Shown: piece by piece, positions 1 through 7,883 of the stretch | How positions within the stretch are numbered: the stretch's first letter is position 1 | Layout of the letters: each line of letters starts with the position of its first letter | IMG/VR virus record: IMGVR_UViG_3300035212_003113 | Span: 62,001 to 126,000 of that record | Reading direction: 5' to 3' (one strand) | DNA length: 64,000 nucleotides | From: a virus | Translations under genes and position numbers: made by a program | The notes under the pieces: model-generated | The model's database searches: none | What the model was told of the DNA's origin: nothing | What the model saw: only the letters and a program-made list of their open reading frames with translations

Positions 1-227
1 TAATCCTACTAAGTCCTCATGGTAAACATCCGAACTGCGAAATAGTTTTTACACTGCGAAAAGATGGATCTTTAATCTATAAAGACTACTACGAAAACGG
101 CATCTTCCACCGCGAAGACGGCCCAGCAGTAACTGTATATAGCGAGTGCGGTAATACTGCAGAAGAGCTTTTCTACTGTCAGGGAAAGCTGTTAAACAGA
201 AAGTGCTACAAGGATGAAGCTGAATAA
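1..227 (+). CDS. C-terminal part of a HRxDGPA-repeat protein (5' end outside window)
   Basis: An open frame enters from the left edge (first whole codon at 3) and ends at TAA 225-227, giving about 74 residues. It contains the motif 'YYENGIFHREDGPAV' (residues about 27-41 of the visible part), a repeat seen in many large-phage and giant-virus proteins of unknown function that resembles MORN-type strands. The same motif recurs in the next gene and at 13435-13812. The stop overlaps the start of the next gene, so the two are probably translationally coupled. Function unknown. Confidence 0.75.
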   Translation, partial: ILLSPHGKHPNCEIVFTLRKDGSLIYKDYYENGIFHREDGPAVTVYSECGNTAEELFYCQGKLLNRKCYKDEAE

Positions 228-528
228 AGCGGCGGTGATTGCCGGACTACCTGACGGCTGGGAGCTGCAATACGATGGCGATATCATTTTGTATCAGATG
301 GGAGACGCAGCAGTACAGCATGAATTCAGCGGCAACAACTTAATCAGTATTTCACATTTCCTAGAAGGAGAGCTGCACCGCGACCCTGTCAACGGGCCAG
401 CTTATATTTGGTGGGTCGGCGATCAGGTTTATGAGAAATACTTTTTTGCTGGACTGCCTGCTGCCAGTCCCGCTGGCCACTACGGCGTGGTAAAAAAAGA
501 TGACGGCAGCGTGCTACTTACTTACTAG
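214..528 (+). CDS. small HRxDGPA-motif protein
   Basis: 104 residues, ATG at 214 overlapping the previous stop by 14 bases. The centre carries 'GELHRDPVNGPAYIWW', a diverged copy of the HRxDGPA motif of the preceding gene, so the two look like tandem paralogues. Aromatic-rich beta-type sequence, no signal peptide or membrane segment. Followed 4 bases later by copy 1 of the two-hairpin element. Function not known. Confidence 0.7.
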   Translation: MKLNKAAVIAGLPDGWELQYDGDIILYQMGDAAVQHEFSGNNLISISHFLEGELHRDPVNGPAYIWWVGDQVYEKYFFAGLPAASPAGHYGVVKKDDGSVLLTY

Positions 529-532
529 AGCT

Positions 533-569
533 GGCCGGACCTAAAGACCGGTCGGGCCGATCCTGACGG
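533..569 (+). repeat. two-hairpin intergenic element, copy 1
   Basis: Contains CCTAAA (540-545) flanked by CCGG/CCGG arms with one A-A mismatch, then CCGATCCTGACGG, where CCG (557-559) can pair with CGG (567-569). It lies between the stop at 528 and the ATG at 577, with the ribosome site GGAG (568-571) at its 3' edge. One of 14 copies in the window. Confidence 0.75.
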
Positions 570-576
570 AGCGAAG

Positions 577-960
577 ATGCAAAAACTAGACGAGGTACTA
601 GACGCCTTGCGGGCAGAACGTGCCGATAACGACCGGCTTATCCGGGCGCTAGACAAGTCAGAGGCATATGCTGCCGACTGTGCACAGCAGTGTGGAGACC
701 TGGCAGAAGGCGTAGCGAAGGCACTAGGTATGGGCTATGTCCTTGTTGTGCCAGATGATGTCCGTATAATTGAGCGGGCAACCACTACTGTGACACAACT
801 GCGTAACGCTACCGCCCTACTCGCAGAGGCGCTAGGTCAACTAGAGACTCACTCCGGCTTTAGTGCTTATAGCAGAATTCATTCTATGGCCGGAGAAAAG
901 CTGGCCGCCCGTATACATTGCTTTCTCGGAGAACTAGATGCGAGCAGAATCAAGGACTGA
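577..960 (+). CDS. unknown protein, coiled-coil N-terminus
   Basis: 127 residues. The first 40 residues are charged and heptad-like ('LDEVLDALRAERADNDRLIRALD'-type pattern), predicting a coiled coil, followed by an Ala-rich helical tail. ATG at 577 has GGAGCG just upstream, provided by the 3' end of repeat copy 1. It overlaps the methyltransferase gene by 23 bases. No family recognised. Confidence 0.7.
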   Translation: MQKLDEVLDALRAERADNDRLIRALDKSEAYAADCAQQCGDLAEGVAKALGMGYVLVVPDDVRIIERATTTVTQLRNATALLAEALGQLETHSGFSAYSRIHSMAGEKLAARIHCFLGELDASRIKD

Positions 961-1456
961 GCGCTATCGACGCAAGCTGCCTACGGCAGACCTATTGCCC
1001 GTGGAGGTAACTAGCGTCAACTTCCGCTGCGAAGAGAATATCGCTTACCTCATCCGTGCAGCAGCTTGCTTTGGCGCATCAGCCGTAAATGTAATCGGCT
1101 CCTGTCCTCCTCCCGGATTACTGCGTGAACTTTCGGGCACTACTTCGGACTTAGTTACGATTCGTAATTTTTCCTCGCCTGGAGACTTCCTGCAATTCTG
1201 CCGCGACAACAATAGGAGAATTGTCTGCGCGGAGCTGGCAAATGATGCCACAAGCTTGCATGACTATGCCTTTGACCATAGCGCAATCACCTGTATTGTT
1301 ATTGGTCACGAGCAGCTGGGCGTTCCAGTTGACATCCTGCATCACGGCGACGTAGTGCAGATCCCAATGCCAGGCTTTGGCTACTCGCTTAATGCTGCTC
1401 AGTCCGGTAATATCATGCTTTACGAATATGCGAAACAGTTCGCGCGGAGTTGCTAA
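938..1456 (+). CDS. SpoU/TrmH-family RNA 2'-O-methyltransferase
   Basis: 172 residues, the minimal size of a SpoU (SPOUT) methyltransferase that transfers methyl from AdoMet to a ribose 2'-OH in tRNA or rRNA. Motif 1 is 'ENIAYLIRAAACFGA' (33-47). Motif 2 is 'VIGHEQLGVP' (121-130). Motif 3 is 'IPMPGFGYSLNAA' followed by 'NIMLYEYA' (142-165), which forms the trefoil knot that binds AdoMet. There is no RNA-binding extension, as in TrmL-type single-domain enzymes. It overlaps the next gene (TAATG) in an RNA-repair cluster, so a tRNA target is plausible but not shown. Confidence 0.9.
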   Translation: MRAESRTERYRRKLPTADLLPVEVTSVNFRCEENIAYLIRAAACFGASAVNVIGSCPPPGLLRELSGTTSDLVTIRNFSSPGDFLQFCRDNNRRIVCAELANDATSLHDYAFDHSAITCIVIGHEQLGVPVDILHHGDVVQIPMPGFGYSLNAAQSGNIMLYEYAKQFARSC

Positions 1457-2586
1457 TGGTTGGCTTTCATGAATCTCTCGCTGCAACACAAGCATATCTC
1501 CGCGAAGGAGGTTCGCTAGAAAGGTTTGAGAGCGAGCATGGTATTGCCGGCAAGAGCGACGGACAGCACCTCATTCTGGATTATGACCAGATCACTGTCA
1601 AGTGGACCGAGCCTTATGCCTATGCCTGTCGTGGCCTTGTGCTCGATGCGGTTACGTTTGACGTGATTGCTGCGCCAATCAAAAAGTTTTTCAACGCGGG
1701 CGAGCACTATGCAGATACTATCGACTGGAGTTCTGCCACGGTCTTTGAAAAGATTGATGGCACAATGGTCAACCGTTGGTGGAGTCCGCATACCGAACGT
1801 TTTGAATATAGTACCCGGTTTCAGTTGCCGGCTGGCCTAGAAAGCTCTGCCGTTAATTCCGGCATGATGAAGTGGGGCGATATGATTCGCCGATGCATGG
1901 CATCGCTTGACACGGCGTTTTTAGAGTCTCAGCCAAAGGACGAGACTTGGACTTTCGAGGTATGCTCGCCGCATAATATGGTTGTTGTGCGACATGCTGC
2001 TTTCTTTGCACGACTACTGGCAATCAAAAACATCCGATCTCTAGAAGAGAGGTCCGTTGCCACCAACCATTATGGTCCTAAGAACTATGCCTTTGCTAAT
2101 GCCGATGAAGTGGCTGCATTTGCAAATGCACATCCTGCTACAGAGCTAGAGGGCTTTGTAGTAGTGGACGCTGCTTTTAATCGCATAAAGATTAAGAGCG
2201 ATCAGTACGTTGCCCTCCACCGGGCCAAAGACGGCTTGCGTAGCGCCAATAATATTCTGCTGCTGGCTCGCTCAAATGACTACGAAGAAATCGTAGTACA
2301 TTTTCCTGAATACAAGGAAGACTTAGACGCAGCTACCGCCATTATCGAAGAGCTAGTTTCCAGGCACGAGGCAGCCTTCCAAAGGCACAGAGATGTGTCT
2401 TCTCAAAAAGATTTCGCAATTGCTATTGCCGCTGAGGGACTAGAGTGTACAGCGGCGCTGTTTTCTCTGCGAGCAGGCAAGGTTACCAGCATAGGGGCAG
2501 CTATTGCCGCGATGAATGAAACGGCTTTCTGCAAGTTGCTTAAACCAAGGCTTCTAGAAAAGATCGGCGCCAAGTACGCTGAATAA
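1456..2586 (+). CDS. T4 Rnl1-like ATP-dependent RNA ligase
   Basis: 376 residues, close to T4 RNA ligase 1 (374). The nucleotidyl-lysine motif I is 'FEKIDGTM' with the lysine at about residue 99. 'ACRGLVLD' (57-64) precedes it, motif III-like 'TFEVCSPHNMVVV' lies near 166-178, motif IV is 'EGFVVVD' and motif V 'RIKIKSDQYV' near 230-252. Rnl1 enzymes seal 5'-phosphate and 3'-OH ends, typically tRNA anticodon loops cut by host defence nucleases. The ATG at 1456 is preferred over TTG 1450 because GGAG (1446-1449) is well spaced and the start overlaps the upstream stop. Confidence 0.92.
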   Translation: MVGFHESLAATQAYLREGGSLERFESEHGIAGKSDGQHLILDYDQITVKWTEPYAYACRGLVLDAVTFDVIAAPIKKFFNAGEHYADTIDWSSATVFEKIDGTMVNRWWSPHTERFEYSTRFQLPAGLESSAVNSGMMKWGDMIRRCMASLDTAFLESQPKDETWTFEVCSPHNMVVVRHAAFFARLLAIKNIRSLEERSVATNHYGPKNYAFANADEVAAFANAHPATELEGFVVVDAAFNRIKIKSDQYVALHRAKDGLRSANNILLLARSNDYEEIVVHFPEYKEDLDAATAIIEELVSRHEAAFQRHRDVSSQKDFAIAIAAEGLECTAALFSLRAGKVTSIGAAIAAMNETAFCKLLKPRLLEKIGAKYAE

Positions 2587-2600
2587 GCGCTTCCGGGCGC

Positions 2601-2616
2601 CCCATATTCATATGGG
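2601..2616 (+). terminator. short hairpin after the RNA ligase gene
   Basis: CCCATA (2601-2606) and TATGGG (2611-2616) form a 6-bp stem with a TTCA loop. There is no T-run, so it may be only a weak terminator or mRNA 3'-end stabiliser before the gene at 2646. Confidence 0.35.
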
Positions 2617-2645
2617 CTTAATTCTGAAGTAAGACAGGAGGGACT

Positions 2646-2846
2646 ATGGCCGTAATAATACTTGATATCTCCCCTGCTAGCGTTCAGGTAATTCGAGACG
2701 GTTATATTGCTGAGGAATCAGCAAAGCCGCTGTCTCCCGATGATAGGGCGCTTCCAGCTCTGCAAATAGTAGAGCGGGGGCATGATAAAGCAATTCCTCT
2801 TACAGAAGATCAGATAGCAGAGCTGCATCGCAAATACCGACTATGA
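2646..2846 (+). CDS. small unknown protein
   Basis: 66 residues with a good ribosome site (CAGGAGGG, 2635-2642) before ATG 2646. The N-terminus reads as two beta strands ('VIILDIS', 'VQVIRDG') and the C-terminus as a helix ending 'AELHRKYRL'. No membrane segment or recognised family. It sits between the RNA ligase and the KEAD-motif gene. Confidence 0.7.
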   Translation: MAVIILDISPASVQVIRDGYIAEESAKPLSPDDRALPALQIVERGHDKAIPLTEDQIAELHRKYRL

Positions 2847-2864
2847 ATGCTCTAGGATAGCTCT

Positions 2865-3695
2865 ATGAAAAAGATATTAGATAGCCTTGTCGCGGCAGCT
2901 AATGCCGCTGATACTGCTGGCTTGGAAAAGCTAGCAAATGATATTGATGACCTAACGCTTTCCGTTATAGATGAAACTAAAAAATCTCCCGCTGCCAAGT
3001 TAAGCGAAATCCCTAACTGGGAAATGGGCGGAGGCTATAATAATATTATGGCCCTACTGAAAACAGCCAGCCCAGAAGAAATAGATTACTGGCGCAATTG
3101 GTATGCTAATGCTAGACAAGATGTGCAGGCATTGGCGGTTAAATATAACGAGCCTTTTGACCTAGTAGCAGCAACAGTAGCGGTACTAAGCCCTGGAAAC
3201 AATTGGAAATCTAATTTGCGGGCGGCAGAAAACCTATTGCTAGAGGTTCATGACGGCGGAAAGGGCGCGGTCGGCTCCGGCCCTAAGAAAGATAAATCAT
3301 ACGATACTTCTGACATACACAGGCAAATAGCTGAAGAAGAAGCGCCTGTTAATGTCAGATACCGCAATATTGCCGCTTATCCTGCCAATGCAGAGAAGGC
3401 TCGTAACATATTGATCACCGGAAACGTAGCTGATCATTTGACTGGGCCAAAAGTAACTATATTCTACGACAGCTTGGTACATCCCGAGCACGCTCGCGAT
3501 CATATGGTGCTTGATGGCCATGCCATAAACATTTGGCGCGGCGTTCGTGTTCCACTAAAAGGACTAAAGAGTCCTACTGATGCAGAACGAGCGGCAATGA
3601 TATCAGACTATAAGCGCGCTGCCGCAGATACTGGCCTAAGCGTACAGGAAGTTCAAGCAATTACCTGGTTTCTTTGGAAAACGGCGGAAGAATAA
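2865..3695 (+). CDS. KEAD-type N-terminal motif fused to a DUF7178-like domain
   Basis: 276 residues. The first 35 residues ('MKKILDSLVAAANAADTAGL' then 'EKLANDIDDL') match the N-termini of the proteins at 15052 and 38746: a two-helix module with pattern LxxxAxxxDxxGLxxxAxxxD. The rest contains 'AATVAVLSPGNNWKSNL' (about 106-122), 'GPKVTIFYDSLV' and 'MVLDGHAINIWRG' (about 190-225), which I associate with the phage family DUF7178. The 'K..NL..A' and 'LDGHA' spacing resembles a helix-hairpin-helix glycosylase fold, but catalytic assignment is not possible. The gene abuts the receiver-domain gene with no gap. Confidence 0.75.
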   Translation: MKKILDSLVAAANAADTAGLEKLANDIDDLTLSVIDETKKSPAAKLSEIPNWEMGGGYNNIMALLKTASPEEIDYWRNWYANARQDVQALAVKYNEPFDLVAATVAVLSPGNNWKSNLRAAENLLLEVHDGGKGAVGSGPKKDKSYDTSDIHRQIAEEEAPVNVRYRNIAAYPANAEKARNILITGNVADHLTGPKVTIFYDSLVHPEHARDHMVLDGHAINIWRGVRVPLKGLKSPTDAERAAMISDYKRAAADTGLSVQEVQAITWFLWKTAEE

Positions 3696-4073
3696 ATGAG
3701 ATTTCTTATACTGGATGACGATGCCTCTCGACACGAGGGCTTTGACTTCCTACTGCCCGGCCACAAAGTAGTTCATGCTTATAGCTATACCGATTTCGTT
3801 GCGGCTGCTAAATCACAAACATTTGATATTATTTGCCTTGATCATGATCTTGGAATAGAAGTAGATGGCGAGCAAATGATTGACAATGGCCAAGCTAGAG
3901 AACTAACTGGACAAGATGCAGCCCGCTGGCTTGTAGACAATCCTCAGCATTTTCCAGATAGCATTCTTGTGCATTCACACAATCCTGTCGGTGCTGCCGC
4001 CATTGCAGATATTCTGCGAGCGGTGCCCGGCAAGCGCGTAGTTGTCAGGCCCTATTCAGCACCTAGGAAGTAA
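3696..4073 (+). CDS. cyclic-phosphate-processing receiver-like (cREC) protein
   Basis: 125 residues in a receiver-like fold. The acidic cluster 'LILDDDASRH' is at 4-13, 'ICLDHDLG' at 46-53 and 'ILVHSHNPVGA' at 90-100. The LDHDLG and HSHNP signature marks the cyclic-phosphate-processing receiver family (PF20274-like), predicted to act on 2',3'-cyclic phosphate RNA ends, rather than a phospho-accepting response regulator. Lying between two RNA ligases it fits an end-healing role before ligation. ATG follows the previous stop directly. The activity is inferred from family and context. Confidence 0.8.
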   Translation: MRFLILDDDASRHEGFDFLLPGHKVVHAYSYTDFVAAAKSQTFDIICLDHDLGIEVDGEQMIDNGQARELTGQDAARWLVDNPQHFPDSILVHSHNPVGAAAIADILRAVPGKRVVVRPYSAPRK

Positions 4074-4074
4074 C

Positions 4075-4260
4075 ATGAATATCCGCGTTATTGCAGAGAA
4101 AGAGTTGCCTGATGGCTCCATGCAGCTCTCTGTCGAGATGGATGATGAAGCCGAGGCAACTATACTTGGGCTGTACAATGAGCAAGTACTGACCGAAGAA
4201 CTTGTGTCCCGATTTGTAATAGAAGCTATCGAGAACCATGTAGAAAAGAAAGGCAAGTAG
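4075..4260 (+). CDS. small unknown protein in the RNA repair cluster
   Basis: 61 residues starting at ATG 4075, one base after the upstream stop and preceded by AGGAAG (4065-4070). Beta-hairpin-like N-terminus ('RVIAEKELPDGSMQLSVEMD') then an acidic helix and a Lys-rich end. It resembles the many short acidic proteins that accompany phage ligases, but no family is recognised. Confidence 0.7.
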   Translation: MNIRVIAEKELPDGSMQLSVEMDDEAEATILGLYNEQVLTEELVSRFVIEAIENHVEKKGK

Positions 4261-4261
4261 C

Positions 4262-5299
4262 ATGAGAAAGCTTGCAAGCATTCAGCGGGTACTTGCGGTT
4301 GAGCCAATTGAAGGCGCAGATAAAATCGAAAAGATCAGCGTGCTAGGCTGGCAGCTAGTTGCAAAGCGTGGCGAGTTCTCTGCGGGCAATCTTTGCACTT
4401 ATTTTGAGCTCGACTCAGTGCCGCCAGATACAGAGCAATATGCTTTTCTCTGGTCTAAGCCGGGAGAGGTTATACCGCGACCGTCTGGTTGGAGGCTGCG
4501 CTCTAAACGCATGCGTGGCGTGCTTAGCCAGGGTCTTGCCCTGCCTATCTCCGTTCTGCCTGCCGGCTGCGAAGCGGTCGAAGGTCAGGACGTAACTGCT
4601 GCGCTAGGTGTAAGCAAGTGGGAGCCGGTTGTCTCTTCTTCTGCTAGAGAGATCGCGGGCGCCTTTCCGAAGCATCTATTTCCAAAGACAGACGAGCTAC
4701 GAGTACAAAGCGCGCCGGAGATCCTAGAAGAGCTGCGCGGAGTAGACTGCTATGCCGCAGTTAAACTAGACGGACAAAGCCTAAGTATTGCAAAGATTGC
4801 TGATGAGTCTGGCTCGCGGCTACTTGTATGCACCCGCAATTATTCTCTGAAAGATTTGCCTGACTCACCTCATTGGGAGGTCGCTCGTCGGCTTAATTTG
4901 ATTGAATTGCTACCAGCCGGCTTTGCGATACAAGGTGAGTTTTGCGGTCCTTCTATTCAGAGCAATCGACTAGCTCTTCGAGACAAGGCTTTTTATGCTT
5001 TCCAGGTATTCGACATCAGCAAGCAGCGCTATTTAGGTTACGATGAATTTGTACAGTTTTGCTCTGCCCGTAGTATCCCTACTGTGCCCGTAGAATGGAG
5101 AGGGGCACTTGACATAGACCTAGCAGGAGTGCTAGCTATGGCTGACGGCACTTATCAAGGCGGCCATCCAAGAGAGGGTCTTGTTATTAGGCCTGTTGCT
5201 GAGAGGATCAGCCCAGCGCTATCTGCTTATTGCGGCTCGCCCGCCCGTGCATCATTCAAGGTAATCAGCAACGCCTATCTACTAAAAATAGGCGAATGA
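4262..5299 (+). CDS. RNA ligase, DRB0094 type
   Basis: 345 residues. The N-terminal OB-like domain ('LASIQRVLAVEPIEGADKIE') is the typical start of the Deinococcus DRB0094/Rnl5 family and related viral ligases. The nucleotidyl transferase domain follows: motif I 'AVKLDGQS' with Lys168, 'VCTRN' near 190, 'GEFCGPSIQSNRL' near 226-238, motif IV 'EGLVIRP' near 305-312 and motif V 'SFKVIS' near 332. Family members seal nicks with an RNA 3'-OH in duplexes. It starts one base after the previous stop and shares an operon with an Rnl1-like ligase, so this phage carries two non-redundant ligases side by side. Confidence 0.92.
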   Translation: MRKLASIQRVLAVEPIEGADKIEKISVLGWQLVAKRGEFSAGNLCTYFELDSVPPDTEQYAFLWSKPGEVIPRPSGWRLRSKRMRGVLSQGLALPISVLPAGCEAVEGQDVTAALGVSKWEPVVSSSAREIAGAFPKHLFPKTDELRVQSAPEILEELRGVDCYAAVKLDGQSLSIAKIADESGSRLLVCTRNYSLKDLPDSPHWEVARRLNLIELLPAGFAIQGEFCGPSIQSNRLALRDKAFYAFQVFDISKQRYLGYDEFVQFCSARSIPTVPVEWRGALDIDLAGVLAMADGTYQGGHPREGLVIRPVAERISPALSAYCGSPARASFKVISNAYLLKIGE

Positions 5300-5302
5300 C
5301 TT

Positions 5303-5524
5303 ATGACTGAAGAAACACGCGCGCGCATAAAAGCATCCATAATTGACAAAGGCCTTGAAAAAGTAGTTAGTCGCAAGCTACTGGTATGGGCAGTTGCCAC
5401 GGTAGGCGTTCCACTAGGCTTTCTTAGCGGAGCAGAGTGGATGCAGCTTAGCATGGTATATATAGGCAGCCAGGCTGCCATGGACTTCGCTCTTAATTAT
5501 ACAAAGGCTCGCTCAGGGGGCTGA
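5303..5524 (+). CDS. small membrane protein
   Basis: 73 residues. A charged N-terminal helix (1-23) is followed by two hydrophobic stretches ('LLVWAVATVGVPLGFLSG' and 'MVYIGSQAAMDFAL'), suggesting a membrane hairpin. Its stop overlaps the next start (CTGATG). No family recognised; not clearly a holin. Confidence 0.65.
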   Translation: MTEETRARIKASIIDKGLEKVVSRKLLVWAVATVGVPLGFLSGAEWMQLSMVYIGSQAAMDFALNYTKARSGG

Positions 5525-5754
5525 TGTACATAACCCGCAGTGAGCAGAACGGTACAGATGAATTCTATACCCTGCGTGACGCACACGTAGCTGCTGACTG
5601 CGACCTCACTATCTGGAAGATAACAAAGCTGCTGATCACTGGCGAGTTGCTTGTTTTTATCCGTCTGCCCAGCGGTGAATGGGAACGAGTACACTGGGAC
5701 GCGGATCGCATTTCTGAAGAAATCAATCTACGACGAGAGGTAATAAAGCCATGA
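5524..5754 (+). CDS. small unknown protein
   Basis: 76 residues, ATG overlapping the preceding stop, and its own stop overlapping the next start (CCATGAG). A compact mixed alpha/beta sequence with 'LPSGEWERVHWDADRISEEI' near the C-terminus. Coupled on both sides, which supports translation, but the function is unknown. Confidence 0.7.
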   Translation: MYITRSEQNGTDEFYTLRDAHVAADCDLTIWKITKLLITGELLVFIRLPSGEWERVHWDADRISEEINLRREVIKP

Positions 5755-6323
5755 GTCCTGAGCTTGAGCAACAACTATTCCTAAAGTACAAACGCATATT
5801 CCAGACTCGGTGCGATTACTCTGGCACACCTGTTGCCCCGTCAGTCTACGCAATAGAGTGCAGAGATGGCTGGTATAACCTTATTGATCGGCTACTTTTT
5901 TCAATAAATGAGCACGTCAAGTCTGGCCGCAATCAGCGAGCACGTGACATGCGATATAATCGCGCGCTCAAGGCCGCACAGGCCGGTAACTTTCGATACC
6001 TCTATAACTACTTTCAGTTTGGAGTAAAAAGCTACAAAGTAGAGCCATGGGTTGTCGATAGAGCACACATGGAGCTACAGGCTGGCAAGATACGCGAACC
6101 GGCTCAACTGGTTAAGCAAGTCTATGTCATGCAGATAAAAGAGAAGTTTGGTACCCTGCGCTTTTACTATAACGGCGGAGACGAACAGGTAGCCGGCATG
6201 GTGGCTCTTGCAGAAGCAATGAGCGGCGTCATTTGCGAAGGCTGTGGGGCACCAGGCAGCAAGACCCGTAGCGGCTGGATTAGAGTGCTTTGCGACAACT
6301 GCAAACGCCAACCAAGTGTTTAG
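5751..6323 (+). CDS. conserved phage protein with C-terminal zinc finger
   Basis: 190 residues. The C-terminal half contains 'QIKEKFGTLRFYYNGGDEQ' (about 131-149) and then 'CEGCGAPG' and 'LCDNCK', a CxxC/CxxC zinc site. This KEKFGxLRFY plus zinc-finger arrangement is a widespread phage hypothetical family. It ends face-to-face with the minus-strand acyltransferase gene; their stops overlap by 2 bases. Confidence 0.8.
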   Translation: MSPELEQQLFLKYKRIFQTRCDYSGTPVAPSVYAIECRDGWYNLIDRLLFSINEHVKSGRNQRARDMRYNRALKAAQAGNFRYLYNYFQFGVKSYKVEPWVVDRAHMELQAGKIREPAQLVKQVYVMQIKEKFGTLRFYYNGGDEQVAGMVALAEAMSGVICEGCGAPGSKTRSGWIRVLCDNCKRQPSV

Positions 6324-7381
6324 TACCTGTATAGCTTAAATTGCGCTCGGCATGGATTGCCAGCAGCATATATAAAAGCGCGCTCTGTCGGCAAAAACAC
6401 AGTAGAAAATACCGTATGAGATTCGTTATCTCCGTGCCGACAAAGTCCGCCTAGGCCATGCGTACGCATCATTTGCAGTATCTGGGTAACGCCTATTTGC
6501 CCGCCAGCAGTCTTTATTTCTTCTATAGCTCGCTCCAGTCTGGCTCTTGAACCGGCAAGGGAGCTGCCTTCTCGCGCCTCTACTCCCGGTAAGAATATAA
6601 AGTGATTTGAATGAGCAGCTGCGCCCATGGGATGCGTAAGCTTAACAGACTTCCTAGCGCTGGCCTCCAAGCTCACTACTTCACCGGATGCGTCAGCAAT
6701 TATATTATTGAATGAGCTGGCACGATCTTCGTGTAGCAGTATTTTTTCTGCTTCTTCTATAGTCTGCGACCAGCATGCCTCTACGTAAAGAACCATACGC
6801 GGAACGCCGGGGCGAGTATCAGCTGCATCAATTTGATTGCCCGATATAACAATCCCCGCGCTATTTAAACCAATAGAGGGTCCGCCTCGGGTAAATACCA
6901 TGAAAAGACTTGGCAATCCCTTGATGCCAATCTTAAATAGGCGCGAACCTGCTCCCTCGCCTTCGTCGTTTGTATGCCCTATTATAGTTCCTGCGGCAGT
7001 GCGAATAACTATATCTGTACAGCCAGTATCTTTAAGGAGGCGGGCATCTACTGTGTCTGCAAACGTCAACTCCTCATACCACATGCAAAACGCTTCTTGA
7101 AAACTTATACCAGCACCCTCTGCTATGCCTAGTAACAGAGCGCAGGCACGGGGAGCTGCCCGCGTAGCAGAAGCTACTCCCACCTCTACCCACTCCGGAT
7201 ACTCGCGCATAAGTCGACCTATCTCGTGATCCTTGATTGACTGCCTAATCTGATCTCGGAGGGAGCGCCCTATGCTCCTGCCGGCCTTCTGTATGTTTTT
7301 GATCTTTTTGCTCATGTGCGCAGGAACTCCGGAAAAGCTTACATTGGCATCTGTTTGACTAGCTACTTGCAAATTATTCAT
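6320..7381 (-). CDS. C45-family acyltransferase/amidohydrolase
   Basis: 353 residues on the minus strand, alone among + genes. The signature 'DTGCTDIVIRTAAGTIIGHT' matches the autoproteolytic site of isopenicillin-N acyltransferase-like (peptidase C45, Ntn hydrolase) proteins, whose Cys becomes the N-terminal nucleophile. 'GPSIGLNSAGIVISGNQI', 'RPGVPRMVL', 'ASSFNNIIADASGEV' and 'HSNHFI' follow in family order. Members cleave or form amide bonds. ATG 7381 is chosen; TTG 7396 or ATG 7315 are possible. An isolated opposite-strand metabolic gene suggests late acquisition, perhaps for cell-envelope or signal-molecule modification. The substrate cannot be told. Confidence 0.85.
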   Translation of the reverse strand: MNNLQVASQTDANVSFSGVPAHMSKKIKNIQKAGRSIGRSLRDQIRQSIKDHEIGRLMREYPEWVEVGVASATRAAPRACALLLGIAEGAGISFQEAFCMWYEELTFADTVDARLLKDTGCTDIVIRTAAGTIIGHTNDEGEGAGSRLFKIGIKGLPSLFMVFTRGGPSIGLNSAGIVISGNQIDAADTRPGVPRMVLYVEACWSQTIEEAEKILLHEDRASSFNNIIADASGEVVSLEASARKSVKLTHPMGAAAHSNHFIFLPGVEAREGSSLAGSRARLERAIEEIKTAGGQIGVTQILQMMRTHGLGGLCRHGDNESHTVFSTVFLPTERAFIYAAGNPCRAQFKLYRY

Positions 7382-7419
7382 TTGCTGATTGCACAAGAAA
7401 TCGTTAATATTGTAGGTCG

Positions 7420-7459
7420 GGGCGGGCCTAAAGCCGGTGTCGCCCGATCCTGAAGGGCG
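7420..7459 (+). repeat. two-hairpin intergenic element, copy 2 (clear alternative pairing)
   Basis: Inner stem GGC (7425-7427)/GCC (7433-7435) with loop CTAAA. The strand CGCCC (7441-7445) can pair either upstream with GGGCG (7420-7424) or downstream with GGGCG (7455-7459), the latter enclosing GATCCTGAA. The two 5-bp pairings are mutually exclusive. It precedes the TTG start at 7483. Confidence 0.85.
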
Positions 7460-7482
7460 TAACCCGAACCGCCGGAGTAGTC

Positions 7483-7881
7483 TTGAAGATTTCCAGCTTT
7501 CCTGAAAACCGCGTTACGCTGATTAATGCAGCGCTGTCTGGCTTTTTTACTGGCAATTCCTTGCCACTAATTCAACTTGAAAAAGCACGGGCTAAGCGGC
7601 TTATCCATTGGTTTAATAAATACCTTGTTAATCCCCACTGGGATAATGCTAAGCTAATGGCGGCGGAGGATCATAACCTGAGGATTCGATGGACTCTCTG
7701 GGACTATAATAGCTCATGCAAAACATCAGTTCACAAAGATATCGACACCAGAGAAACGCTAGGGAATCTGGCCAACCATCGACTACCGCCTGCCGTTGTG
7801 CAAGAGGTTTCTGCTAGCAAATCGGTTGCAATCTATGTGTACCATTATTGGGATTATAAATCTTTTTTCTTTAAAGTATAG
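7483..7881 (+). CDS. unknown protein, TTG start
   Basis: 132 residues beginning MKISSFPENR from TTG 7483, with GGAG (7474-7477) upstream. No ATG lies near the expected start. Aromatic-rich C-terminus ('IYVYHYWDYKSFFFK'). No recognised domain. It is first in a + strand run after the minus-strand gene and is led by repeat copy 2. Confidence 0.65.
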   Translation: MKISSFPENRVTLINAALSGFFTGNSLPLIQLEKARAKRLIHWFNKYLVNPHWDNAKLMAAEDHNLRIRWTLWDYNSSCKTSVHKDIDTRETLGNLANHRLPPAVVQEVSASKSVAIYVYHYWDYKSFFFKV

Positions 7882-7883
7882 CC

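Noticed and set aside
3696-4073. Calling the receiver-like protein a two-component response regulator
   Set aside because: The LDHDLG and HSHNP motifs fit the cyclic-phosphate family better, and no kinase is nearby.
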